Source: Monomorium pharaonis
Taxonomy: Eukaryota > Arthropoda > Insecta > Hymenoptera > Formicidae
Length of the DNA stretch: 64,000 bases
NCBI RefSeq assembly: GCF_013373865.1
Contig: NC_050469.1
Span: 14,075,046 to 14,139,045 of the forward strand
Direction of reading: 5' to 3'
Under the pieces are notes generated by a model. It was not told the DNA's origin. It saw only the letters and a program-made list of their open reading frames with translations, and made no database searches. This document shows, piece after piece, positions 39,959 to 54,556 of the stretch (position 1 is its first letter; each line of letters begins with the position of its first letter). Made by a program: the position numbers and the translations under genes.

Positions 39959-40350
39959 TTACCCGGGAAAAAAATATTTCATATAAAAACATATATAAAT
40001 ATATATAAAATATGTCCATATAGGTTTATAGTATTTTTTTTTATAAAAATTGTTTAATATAAAAAATAATAGTCATACTGAAAAGACAGAAACTAATTAA
40101 AAAAATAATTTTTGCTTTGCTTCCTTTAAAAAAAGCTAAGTATGAAAAATTGTCCATATATAATCATTACCATACATATTCCAAAATAAATATAATTATA
40201 TTATACTTAGCTTTTTTCAAAGAATTAAGCAATGCAAAAATTATTTTTTAAATTAGTTTCTGTCTTTTTAATATGACTATTATTTTGTTATATCAAACAG
40301 AAATTTTGCAAAAAAAGGAAACTAGTATAAACATATATGGACACATTTTA

Positions 40351-40396
<46 letters not shown>

Positions 40397-40439
40397 TTTT
40401 TAGTTTTTAGTTTTTATATGAAACATTTTTTCCCAGATA
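39959..40439. repeat. ~480-bp long foldback element
   Basis: The left end (TTACCCGGGAAAAAAATA then TTTCATATAAAAAC, from 39,959) pairs with the right end (GTTTTTATATGAAACATT then TTTTCCCAGATAA, to 40,439). Inner segments pair too: CAGAAACTAATTAAAAAAAT near 40,090 with ATTAGTTTCTGTC near 40,250-40,265, and AAAAAAGCTAAGTAT near 40,128-40,144 with ATACTTAGCTTTTTT near 40,203-40,218. The whole block is an imperfect palindrome with a TA tract (40,353-40,396) inserted in the right arm. No coding frame. Most likely a MITE. Confidence 0.7.
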
Positions 40440-41107
40440 AGCACGAAAAAAATGTATAGAATTGAGGCAGGGGGAAGGATTACTAGGGTACAAAGTTAAT
40501 GAAGATATAGTTACATTGTAAATTATATTTAATAATAAAAAATATATATTACACATATAATTAACAAATATATGTCATAATTACATTTTATATAACGTAT
40601 ACATATCAATGTGTATCGCGTAAGATTTGAAATTGCGCGATAAATCGAGAGGTCGATCTGTCGCGCGGCAATCACGACTCACTAGTCGAGAGTCGTGTAC
40701 GTCACCGCGATAACTCGTGGCCCAGTGGCCCTGTCGTGGTGCTGATTGCAAACGGTAGACGTCAGTAGACACAGAAAGCAAAAGAGACAGCGGTGGCTCT
40801 TTTCCTTGAACGAACTCTTTGGTTCCCCGTTAGCCGATCAGAGTTGCGTCGAATTCCTACCGTGTAATCCAGGACGATTCGCTCAGCCGTCCATTTTCCT
40901 AACCTCCAAAACACGCGGAATCTCAGCAGCAATTTCTTCGAAGATCATCTCGAATCTCTTACTTTCTCTATCTTGATCACACTTTTCTCTCTCTTTCTCC
41001 TATAGTTGCATCCTCTCTGTCCCGTGTGCCTCATTCTTCCATTTCCACTTCCCTATATTTTTCTATCGCCTTTAAACTCCGAACTCCGCCTGTCTCTGTC
41101 TCTCCCT

Positions 41108-41121
41108 TCTCTCTCTCTCTC

Positions 41122-41178
<57 letters not shown>
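41108..41178. repeat. CT microsatellite in the Ube3a upstream island
   Basis: About 70 bases of CT repeat, followed directly by a GC-rich segment. Plausibly near the Ube3a transcription start (GA tracts commonly mark insect promoters), but no start site can be fixed from sequence alone. Confidence 0.93.
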
Positions 41179-41181
<3 letters not shown>

Positions 41182-41351
41182 TTCATTTGCTCGCTCGCAC
41201 TCTCCCCCACCCCGCCAGTACGTCTCTGACGTATCGAAAAGTATCTCTCTGCCTGTGTGAGGAACTCGATTGTTCGTCGCACGCGACGTTTAAAGGACAC
41301 GTTGAACGAGCGGGTACCGTGCGACATTCGCCCCGTGGTGCCGAGTGTTAA

Positions 41352-41411
41352 AACAGCAGCAGCAGCAACAGAAGCAGCCGGAGCAGCAGCAGCAGCAGAA
41401 GGAGGAGGAGA
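41352..41411. repeat. interrupted CAG/GGA trinucleotide repeat
   Basis: Runs of CAG with CAA and GAA interruptions, followed by GGAGGAGGAG. It lies in the GC-rich island upstream of Ube3a and may be part of a 5' leader exon. A plus-strand frame would read poly-Gln, but no gene structure supports translation. Confidence 0.8.
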
Positions 41412-41912
41412 AAGAATCCCGGCGTGTCGCGCAGACGGCGATAATTGCTGTGCGCGCGACGGATCGGAGCGCGGAGAGAGAAGAGCTCGCGGTGGCACGG
41501 CTCAGCTTCCCGTCGCCGAGCAAAACAGGCAAAATTCCGACGATTTACGGTCTATGAGCGCCAAGAGTCAGGGGGACCCTGGAGAAGATCACGTTTCCAG
41601 GTGTCACGAGAGTTGGTTGCGTGCTTAGCGTCACCCATAAAAAAGAGAGCAAAGAGAAAAAGAAATAATTAAAAAAAAAAAGGAAAGAAATTGCTCTCCC
41701 CCTTCGCATGGGGAGTCGCGGAGTGCGTTTGTCATCGCGCAGTGTCTGACAGCGTTTGACAAAAGCTGCTCCAAAAGGCTAGACGCCCGCGGGTTCTCCG
41801 GAACAGCGCCGGATAAATACGCGTGTTAAATTCAACGCGATCTCGACGTTCCACGAGAAGATTTTCACTACTCTTCGTTTTCCTTAGCACGATCTGTCTC
41901 TCTCTCTCTCTC

Positions 41913-42066
<154 letters not shown>

Positions 42067-42662
42067 ACTCTCTTTCTCCGTTTCTTCCTTTTCCGCCCGC
42101 GTTTCCGTCCCGCACATTTTGACTTCGCACGAGGGAGATTTGTTTACACTGTTTACAGCGACGTAGTACTTTACATAGCTTCGTCATGTGAAATCGCGAA
42201 ATCGTAAGACTGTCTATTATTAGCGCTTTTTGTTTTAGTGCAACGACACCGATTCATCTCCGGGATTTTACTACGATGATATATAATCCTTGAGACGATG
42301 TTTTTTGCGTTCGCGTCGAAAATATCCGAGCGATCTTTGTTCTTCAACCGCTTCCTCTTCTCGCTCGATAAACGAATCGATCTCAAACAATATATTATTG
42401 TGAAATTCAATGACTAGTTACTTTTTTGCACAGATAGACATAAGAATTTTTTTTAGTTCTGAGCATTTCAAAGAGCTCGAAAAGTTATTGAGCGTATCCA
42501 GTATTCAGGCAGATTTGTGTAACAATTTAACGAATAAAATATGTTTACGTGTAGCCGTACGATAGAGAGCATTTCGAGAATCCAGTTTATATACATTTTA
42601 CACATATTTTATTATTATACTGTTATTTTTATAGGGTAGGAGCAGAGAGTCCTTGCAGCGAC

Positions 42663-46659
<3,997 letters not shown>

Positions 46660-48659
46660 GCATGCTTTATTGCTCCTCTTTCTTCCACCGTCTTTCGAAT
46701 GATACTCGAAGTACACAATAAGACTCATTTATTTTTGTCATTTTATTCGTAACTATATTATTCAAAAATATTTATCATAGTAATCTAAAAACTGTGCCAG
46801 TGCGCTTAAACATTGAAACGTTGCTTGTGCAATATGAAAATCATCAAATGGCTCCTAACATTCTAAAAATTTCAACGAATCAAAGATCGAATTCTTTATA
46901 CAAAAAAAATGTTCTTTAAAAATGCTTTGAAACTTGCACCACTGCAAGAGTCACTTGTACCATACTGTGTACTTTTTCTACTAAGATATAGGTAACGAAG
47001 ATCGATTTCGTTAACCATTCCGAAACGATTGAGGGAGAAAGTGCAAGAGACATTTTTTGAAACGCACGACTACAATGAGTGTAAAAACCGAATGCGAAAC
47101 TACATTATATAAATAAATATGTAACGTTAGTGAACATAGTCGACATAAATAGGATGCGTTTCGGGAACTCGATGGTTGCAATCATTATGTGATTTTACTT
47201 CGAGATATTTTATTTATGAATGTTTTTCATTGCCAACAAAATGATAATGATATAATTTAAATTTTCATTATCGAAACGATTTGTTAGCATAAATTATAAC
47301 TTCATATTGAGTTTACATGTTTACAATGTAAACAAAATTTTAATCAAAAATAAGGAAATGTTATTTATAAAATAATCGAATATATTTGTAGAAACATGAT
47401 TTATGTAATTATATAACGCAACATTTAACTTGGATAATAGTTGAATAAGTAAAATTGATAATTGGTATTTAAAAAATATATTTTTTTATTGATTTGCCAT
47501 TTTTATTTTATTACAAATAAGTTGAAAATATAAGATGAAAAAAGAATAAGAGAGGCTTTCATTGTACAAAGTTGTTTTCAAATTGCCGTTTAGCTTCCTA
47601 AACGCATCTGATGCAGCAAAGCCGAAAACAACCCTTAATACAAAACACACTGAGCTAATATCACTGTGAACAGATCTTTTTTTGTAAAATAATGCGTGGG
47701 ATAGTGGCGCTTTTGTATATGTATTTTTCTTTCAGTTTTTAATATTTTTTTCATGTATCTCGCGTCACACGATGATGATCAAGTAGTATCGAATAGAAAT
47801 TCGATTTGTATAAACGTTTATAATAGGCAGCTCTTTAACGACTGCCAGACATTGTCAGTCGTTTTATTGTTATTCACGTGACAATAAAGCTCTCAGAAAA
47901 AATAGTAGATACCTCCTATTCATTATATTATATTAACAGAAAGTTAAGTGTTAAAAATAATTAAATTATTTTTTTACTATTCTTTTTTCTTCTAAAAGGT
48001 AAAAAATTATATACATATACATCAGCGTTGGGTAAGTCGATACTTTTTTAAAATAAATTGAATTAAAGTTAAAATGGATTACAAAATTAATTTATAAAAT
48101 TTATGGCTTATAAAAGTTAATTTTGAAAACCATTATAGCTAAATCGAAAGTCGTAACTTTTTATCAAATTACTCACAATTATATGAATTATCAAATTTAT
48201 TATTTTATTTGAAAATTAAGTTTATATAAAATAACGAAGAAATATCGTTTTTTACAGGAAAGTATCTTTTTTAAATATTTGTTTTTAAATAATTTTTTTA
48301 AATATTACATAAATAAATACTTAAGAAATTAATAAATTAAGATATGTTTTAAAAATAACCAGTTAAAGTTAAAAATTAAGTCATATAAAATTAACTAGAT
48401 TTAAGAGTTCTTAACTTTTATTTTTACCGTTTAATTTTTAACACAATTTCTAAAAATTAATGATCAGAAAAGTATATTTTAATAAAAGTAGAGTTGAGAC
48501 AAATAATTTTTTAGATCTCTAGAATCTTGGGGAGGGGGGAGGCTAAGACCGCTATTAGTCAAATCTTATCTTTGAAACCATTTCAACTATTTCAAGTACT
48601 GTCTTAAGATATCATCAACCAATCACAACCAATATCTTAAGACATTGTTTTCAATCAGA

Positions 48660-48980
48660 GCTGGGCAGCAATCGTGTAACTTTTTCCTTAGGGCGGAAAC
48701 GTGAAAAGTTTCATGTAACTATCTCTTTCTATTAGTGTTGAATAGAAAGAGACAGTAACTTGAAACTTTTGACTTTTCATGTTTCCACTCTAGGGGAAAA
48801 ATTACACGATCGATAGCCTGGGCAGCGATCATGTAATTTTTTCTTTAAGGCGAAAACGTGAAAAGTGAAAAGTTTCATGTAACTATCTCTTTCTATTGGT
48901 GTTGAATAGAAAGAGACAGTAACTTGAAATTTTTCACTTTTCACGTTTCCGCCCTAGAGGAAAAATTACATGATCGATAC
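48660..48980. repeat. two tandem foldback units
   Basis: Unit 1 (about 48,660-48,815) and unit 2 (about 48,819-48,980) each read GGGCAGC(A/G)ATC, GGCGGAAACGTGAAAAG-type sequence, CTATCTCTTTCTATT, a GTGTTG loop, then the complement back to GATCGAT. They are direct repeats of each other, each a near-perfect hairpin. Unit 2 carries a small internal duplication (GTGAAAAGTGAAAAG). Non-coding. Confidence 0.75.
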
Positions 48981-49013
48981 TCTGAGTTAACCCGTTTCAG
49001 GTTCTTTTCTTTT

Positions 49014-49310
49014 AGGGACAGAATTAGACCGATCTTATTCAAGATCCATCTTAAGTACGATCTTGAGATGTTAATACTTTTATTTCGGTTAAAGCCTTCG
49101 GCACACAATACAATTTTTCATGCTAGATCGCATACGAAGCATCTTAATACGTGTCCTGATTGGCTCAAATGATTATGTCACCAATCATAAGTCAATGAGG
49201 AGCATAAAAAAATCGTATCGTGTGCCGAAGGCTTTCTTAAGTCTGCTCGTGGCTAGACTTTAGTTTCTTGAACTAGTTAAACTTAAGATCGGTCTATGAA
49301 TTCCGTCCTA
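49014..49310. repeat. foldback element interrupted by another foldback
   Basis: The outer arms (AGGGACAGAATTAGACCGATC at 49,014-49,034 and the inverted AAGATCGGTCTATGAATTCC to 49,310) bound a segment split by a second foldback at 49,091-49,235. This is a nested insertion: the inner element entered the older one. Confidence 0.7.
49091..49235. repeat. AAAGCCTTCGGCACAC foldback MITE, copy 1
   Basis: 145-bp near-palindrome starting AAAGCCTTCGGCACAC and ending in the complementary GTGTGCCGAAGGCTTT. Internal arms share ATGCTAGATCGCAT and GCATCTTAATACGT. A second, clearly related copy lies at 54,777-54,951. Flanks contain TTAA-like bases, but a target duplication is not certain. Confidence 0.8.
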
Positions 49311-50710
49311 GAACTAGCCAATCATAGTTATTCCATTCTTCAGAGGAATAATTGTGATTGGCCTTATAATTGGTCATTAATCGCTCCCGGAGCAATTAAC
49401 CCAGACTGATTGGAAATGCTAATAGTCTTGAAATAAAATTTGACTATGAATACCGGTCTAAATACTGGCGGATGAGCTTTCGTTTAGGTTACTCGAATGA
49501 CAGAACTTGGCACGACCAATCAGGACAAATCAGCCTGCCAATTCGTCCAAGTGTACCATTCGAATGGAGGATTATAAGCGGAGTAATTTCTTTCCAAAGT
49601 TATCCTCAAATCGCGTGCATGTGAGATTGGAACATTACGTTCTCCTAATAATTTTGATAGTTTTTCGACGTGCAACTTTAATCGTGATACGTTTAAGCCA
49701 GAAATTTTGAAACCGGAAGTGAAAGCTTCTAACGTTATTCTTAAATAATTATCAGACCTATTAATGTCGCATCTTTATATTATAAAAATTAAATTATTTT
49801 TGTAATGCAAGTTGCAAGAGTTAATTTTTTTGTATTTTAAATTAGAGAGTATTAAATCATCCGACTCATCTTTCCATTGTTTTACTAACTGGGGACTTAT
49901 CTTTATAAATGCTGATAACATCAGTAGAGGAATGGATTTCCCCTGACAAGTTCAGTTCCGGAGCGCAGAGTGAGCAGAAATTCTTCTTTGTTCTTCTTGG
50001 CATTTGGTGCCACGTACCACGGGATCTCTACATCATTTTTCTCTTTTTACTTTAATTGTGATTTCTTCAATGTTTCAAGTAAATGTGTGAAAATAATAAG
50101 ATACAGTGAAAAATAGTGGAGCAGAATATTTAAATTTTGCTCCAATAAATAATGTTGTGACTTTGAATAGTGCAGAAATTATATCAGACAACCTTATACC
50201 ATTGTTTTGATAACGACAAGAGAACATTTTAAAAAAATCGTCGGGTACAGTACGAAGTAAGAAAAAAATTCTGTATGAAAAATTTAAAAGCAGTAATTTT
50301 TTTATTTCATGACGCTATCGAAATTTTATAATGTTCGTCAAGTTCATTATTTGTTTTTCTATCAATTGAGTTAATCCTGGAATGTTTGTGTATACTATAT
50401 AAGTAAATTTTTAAGTACTAATTCCAAGTTTTTGTCATTAAATTTTAATAGCTTAAAATAACATTTAATAAGATTTTTTTACATAAAAAAATGTTTAGTT
50501 ATTTTAACACACTTTGCGATCAATAAAAAACAAAAAAAAAAATATTAAAAAATTCTTAATATAGGTGTAACTTGAGAAAAATATAAGTAGTATTTCAGGA
50601 TGTTTTTAAAAACAGTTACATTCGTATGTTGCAAACTCCTTTATGTGATTATGATATATATGTTTTTCATATAATTTTTTCAACCAAATATTTTTTTTAT
50701 CAGTTGCAGG

Positions 50711-52167
50711 ATGGCTAATAATAAGTCAAACATTAGCTTGTTACAAGAAGTATTAATTAAGAAAGGATATGTTCCTATTTACCATTTTATGGAGAAAAAC
50801 ATTGATATGATCAGCAAACAATTTGTATGTGTTGTGTCTTGTAAAACATTCAAAGCAACTGGTACAGGGAATTCCAAAAAGCAAGCCAAACATGATGCTG
50901 CAAAGAACATGCTGTCACTATTGGTCGAAAAAAATGAAATTTCATTACCGGTTGATATTTCATCATCGTCTTCAGTTACAAACGTAGCGCAAAATCCTGT
51001 GCAAAGTCTTGCAAAACTACAAGAGATGTTTTCATCGCATCAACAAATTCCTGCGCAAAGTTCTGCAAAAGTCTATGAGATGTCTTCATCACATCAACAA
51101 ATTCCTACACAAAATTCTACAAAAGTCTACGAGATGTCTTCATCGCATCAACAATCGGCCACTGGCTGTAATTATGTTGGAATGTTGCAAGTAAATGTCG
51201 TGAGTAAGATATTACAGTTTAAAGACTAATATTGTCAGAGAGTAATGCAATTTTTTTGTTCTATACACAGGAATTCTGTCAACAGGGACAAATAAATGTG
51301 AAAGATATTATTTACAATGTTGTTTATGAGGGAGGACTACCTCACATGAAGACATTCACGATAGAAGTTAGTTTGGGATCACTACGGGAGAGAGGTATGG
51401 CATCGTGCAAGAAGTCTGCTAAACAAGAAGCCGCAAGAAAGTTGCTGATGCATTTGAAACAAAAACTGGCTAATTCAAACGTAGATCAGAATGCAACTGA
51501 GCATTCAAGTGGAGCTACTTCAAATACAGCTAATTCAGATCATTTAAATCCAGCAAATACAACTAATCTAAATGTAGCTAGCTTAGAAAGAATTCAATCA
51601 AACATAGCTAATACAAACATCCTAACAAATAATATCAAGGTAAATGATATTGACAAGGAAACACTTAAGAATACAATACGAGATTTAGGTACAGAAATAT
51701 TGGACAGTGTGACTAACAGGAAAGAAACTTGCGCGATAGAAGAGTTAACAGAAAAGGCAAAGTCACTCTACATTGAAAGTTTCAACAAGAGATATAATAG
51801 GGGACTCGATCATAATACCGATCCCTCCGAGATCAATAGTTCTCATACCCTATTCGAAAGGAATTATTCCATTAAGATTCCATACGATACGAGAGAGAAA
51901 ATGCGGATTGTACGGGATAGCTGTGTCGACGCGATGAATCTGATGCGCGAGATCGGACGAGACCTTGAGAGTTTATTAAAAGTCAAGCTACAACAATTTC
52001 CTGTGTGCAATACGGAAAATAAATTAATGAATAATCACATTATGTGCGCACGCCTGCTGTCCAATCCTTGTATCACACAGATAGGCATAGGTAAAACTCG
52101 AGCAATAGCGGAATCTCGTGCCATGTATAACCTCATAACGGCTATTTTAATACTACTAGATGCTTGA
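50711..52167 (+). CDS. r2d2: double-stranded-RNA-binding protein, R2D2/Loquacious class (two coding exons)
   Basis: Probable Dicer partner that helps load small RNAs into Argonaute. Exon 1 (50,711-51,190) begins MANNKSNISLLQEVLIKKGY, resembling the N terminus of R2D2-type proteins, and encodes a first dsRNA-binding domain (residues about 5-75) ending in the KKQAKHDAAKNML helix. An 80-bp intron joins LQ in frame to EFCQQG in exon 2 (51,271-52,164), which encodes a second domain ending CKKSAKQEAARKLLMHL. The total is 458 residues. Between the domains is a Gln/Ser-rich linker with three imperfect repeats of an HQQIP...VYEMSS unit. The C-terminal segment (KTRAIAESRAMYNLI) resembles a degenerate third domain, as expected for a protein-binding domain in this family. 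A splice acceptor immediately precedes the ATG. Whether it is R2D2 or another family member is an inference. Confidence 0.75.
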
Positions 52168-52849
52168 ATTTCATAATTTTGAATATATTTTTATATTAAT
52201 TACAATGAATTATATATATGTGAAATAACAATTTGTTGATTTTCAAATATTTATGAAAAGAAATATACGTCTACATATACATATATATACAATGTGATTA
52301 TTTTAAATTATTATACATAACATGCACGAGATTAAAGATATAAACTTTTATATTCAATCCAATTGTATAAATTAAACAAAATAATTTAATATAGCTATGT
52401 GTGTTACGCGTAAAAATGTTTAATAAATTATTAAAAATTACGTTGAAAGTTTGTTGTTGCGGCACTTTCACAAGAAAACTTTCTGTGCTTTTTATGGCCA
52501 AACTAGTGTACGTTTGAAGTGAAATAAATATGTTTGAAATTCAGTGAGAAGAAAGTTCTGGCGCAATTGATCGTAGGATTTACAGGAACAGAAAACAAAT
52601 CTAACCTGATCTAACCTATGATTAAATTTTTTGTTAAGCGTAGACCTTTTGCGCACGCGCTATCAAGCTATCATATATCTGTCTGTTTGGCGCCAAGCTT
52701 TGCTTCGTTGCCGGCCGTGCCCGGGTGCCGGCGTTGCCCTCTCGTTTCTCGTTTGCTTTGTTTCTTTTTACGCAGTTTGGCGGTGGTCACATTGGTCACT
52801 TGAGCACTCAAATATCAGTTATCAAGGATACGTTGTTTAATTTACGAAA
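52168..52849. other. intergenic region between the dsRNA-binding gene and RPA3
   Basis: The first half is AT-rich and probably 3' untranslated sequence (AATAAA at about 52,422). The second half, from about 52,640, is GC-richer and should hold the RPA3 promoter and 5' leader. Open frames here on both strands have no recognisable product. Confidence 0.5.
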
Positions 52850-54239
52850 ATGTCGGACAAACGTATTCTGGGTAAGCGATTAGGGCAACGCATTGGTCAG
52901 GATGTGATCGTGCTCGGCAGAGTCACGGAGGTATGAAAATATTTTGTTAGGTTAGGTTAATCGTAATTATTGATTCGACACGAAAAGATAATCTATTATC
53001 GTATGTTTTTGTAATAAATATTAATTATTATTGATTAAATAATGTTATCATTAATACATTTTTTATTAAAAAGTTATTTAGAAACTTGAACGGCTTTACT
53101 ATTTTGTTTTTAAAGTGACCCAGTGGGCTTATTCTGTAACTCTTAACGACAGTGTCGATATCGTTACATTGTCGTTGCGCACATATTATATATAACAAAA
53201 AAGCTACGCAACGATAATATAACGATACTGAATTGTCGTTAAGAGTTACAGAATAGGACTTTGGGGTGCTATTTCATAACCACTTAACGACAACTATCGG
53301 TATCGTTGCATATATTTTATATGGCAAAAAGCTTGCGCAACGACACCGATAGTTGTCGGTAGCCGGTACAGAATAGAGCCCTAGTAGGCCTATTCTGTAA
53401 CTCGTTAAGAGGTATCGGTTTCGTTATACTGTCATTGCGCAGCTTTTTTACCATATAAAATATCTGCGTAACAACTGTATAATGATACCGATACCTCTTA
53501 ACGAGTTACAGAATAGGCTTACTGACGGCCTATTCTGTAACTCGTTAAGAAGTATCGGTATCGTTATACAGTTGTTGCGCAGATATTTTATATGGTAAAA
53601 AAGCTGCGCAATGACAGTATAACAATACCGACACCTCTTAACGAGTTACAGAATAGGCCTACTGCAGTTAAACTATTAATCTTATCTAATTTCTTATAGA
53701 AAGATATTGCATTAAATAAATCCTTTATTTGTATGTATTAATGATTCATGTATGCAAGGCTCGTAAATTAACTCTGAGCTCAGTTCAACTATTTTTCTCT
53801 AGTTCTTAAAAAAAAGATAGAAAGTTAAGGTATGTTTGAAGTCTATTCTACACTGATATAAATGGGCCTAAAAAGTATTTTGGACGATTTGCAGAAGAGT
53901 TCGGATGGTATGAGTGCAGAGATAACGACGACGGATGACGCACATATTAACGTAACGTTCCCTGAGCCACTTGACAGCGATGCATCAGACTATATAGAGG
54001 TGCGTGGTACGGTCAAGTCAAAGTCTACCATGTCCTGCAAGAACTTTCTGTGCTTTCCTCCAAATCTGACTGCAGATTTCGGTGAGTAAAACTTTTCTGT
54101 TGGCCTCAATTTCTTCTGATTGAACGTGTTGACAGCGTTCTTAACAAAAGTATTTGCTGTAGATGTCAACAACTACAATACAATGGTGACAATACGTTGC
54201 GTATTGGAGAATCGGATAGAGGAATTACTCTATGCTTAG
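52850..54239 (+). CDS. RPA3: replication protein A 14-kDa subunit, RPA3 (three exons)
   Basis: Smallest subunit of the RPA heterotrimer, which coats single-stranded DNA in replication and repair. Exon 1 (52,850-52,930) encodes MSDKRILGKRLGQRIGQDVI...VTE. Exon 2 (53,895-54,081) starts after a TTTGCAG acceptor and encodes KSSDGMSAEITTTDDAHINV, EPLD and a VRGTVKSKSTMSCKNFLCFP segment, resembling the OB fold of human RPA14 (VGRV, EPLDEE, VVGRV). Exon 3 (54,163-54,239) encodes DVNNYN and a C-terminal amphipathic helix, the trimerisation helix in this family, then stop. Phases agree (0 and 1), giving 114 residues against 121 in human. Intron 1 is filled by four foldback elements. A poly(A) signal AATAAA lies at 54,350-54,355. 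Confidence 0.88.
53127..53660. repeat. array of four foldback MITEs in RPA3 intron 1
   Basis: Four units of about 110-134 bp at roughly 53,127-53,258, 53,269-53,378, 53,388-53,519 and 53,527-53,660. Each begins with a (G)CCTATTCTGTAACTC-type end and finishes with the complement, with a core containing GCGCA, a TTTTATATGG-like segment and an AAAAAGC tract. The core of unit 3 runs in the opposite direction to the others, so units 3 and 4 together form a larger palindrome. Spacers are about 8-11 bases. Unit 2 is the most diverged. Confidence 0.85.
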
Positions 54240-54556
54240 GAATAAGAACTCCAGAGAATTTACACGTACAAATTATTTACTATGTTTCATTTCTTTTCTT
54301 ACATTTTTCTCTTTTTACATTCTGTTAGCAGCTATTTTGGTACGTATATAATAAAAATAACAAGGAATGCTGCAATGAAAGAAAAGAGCATTCAAACATA
54401 CATTCCCTCGTTTGTACATAAAATTGATCTGGTGAGACCTGATCAGTATACATACAAGTATACAAATATGCGAAACTGTAATAAATATATTAGAATTATA
54501 ATAAATATATTATCTCATTAATATACATATTTGAACATTTTTGTCTATAATTATAC

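Larger units (their letters stand above)
48546..49459. mobile_element. outer element of a nested inverted-repeat complex
   Basis: Terminal inverted repeats of about 35 bases: AGACCGCTATTAGTCAAAT at 48,546 and, in inverted orientation, ATTTGACTATGAATACCGGTCT ending at 49,459. The 914-bp interior is made up of other foldback units: a 42-bp palindrome at 48,602-48,643, two tandem ~160-bp foldbacks at 48,660-48,980, a 297-bp foldback at 49,014-49,310 that itself contains a 145-bp one, and a 52-bp palindrome at 49,316-49,367. No transposase is present. Confidence 0.6.
46660..50710. other. Ube3a 3' region and repeat-rich intergenic DNA
   Basis: The first 1.2 kb or so is probably Ube3a 3' untranslated sequence (AATAAA at about 47,110 and 47,883). 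From 48,000 to 48,500 the DNA is AT-rich and featureless. From 48,546 to 49,460 a stack of inverted repeats is present (listed separately). From 49,900 to 50,250 lies a GC-richer stretch that may hold the transcription start and non-coding first exon of the downstream double-stranded-RNA-binding gene, because that gene's ATG follows a splice acceptor (GTTGCAG at 50,704-50,710). No coding gene is supported. Confidence 0.5.
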
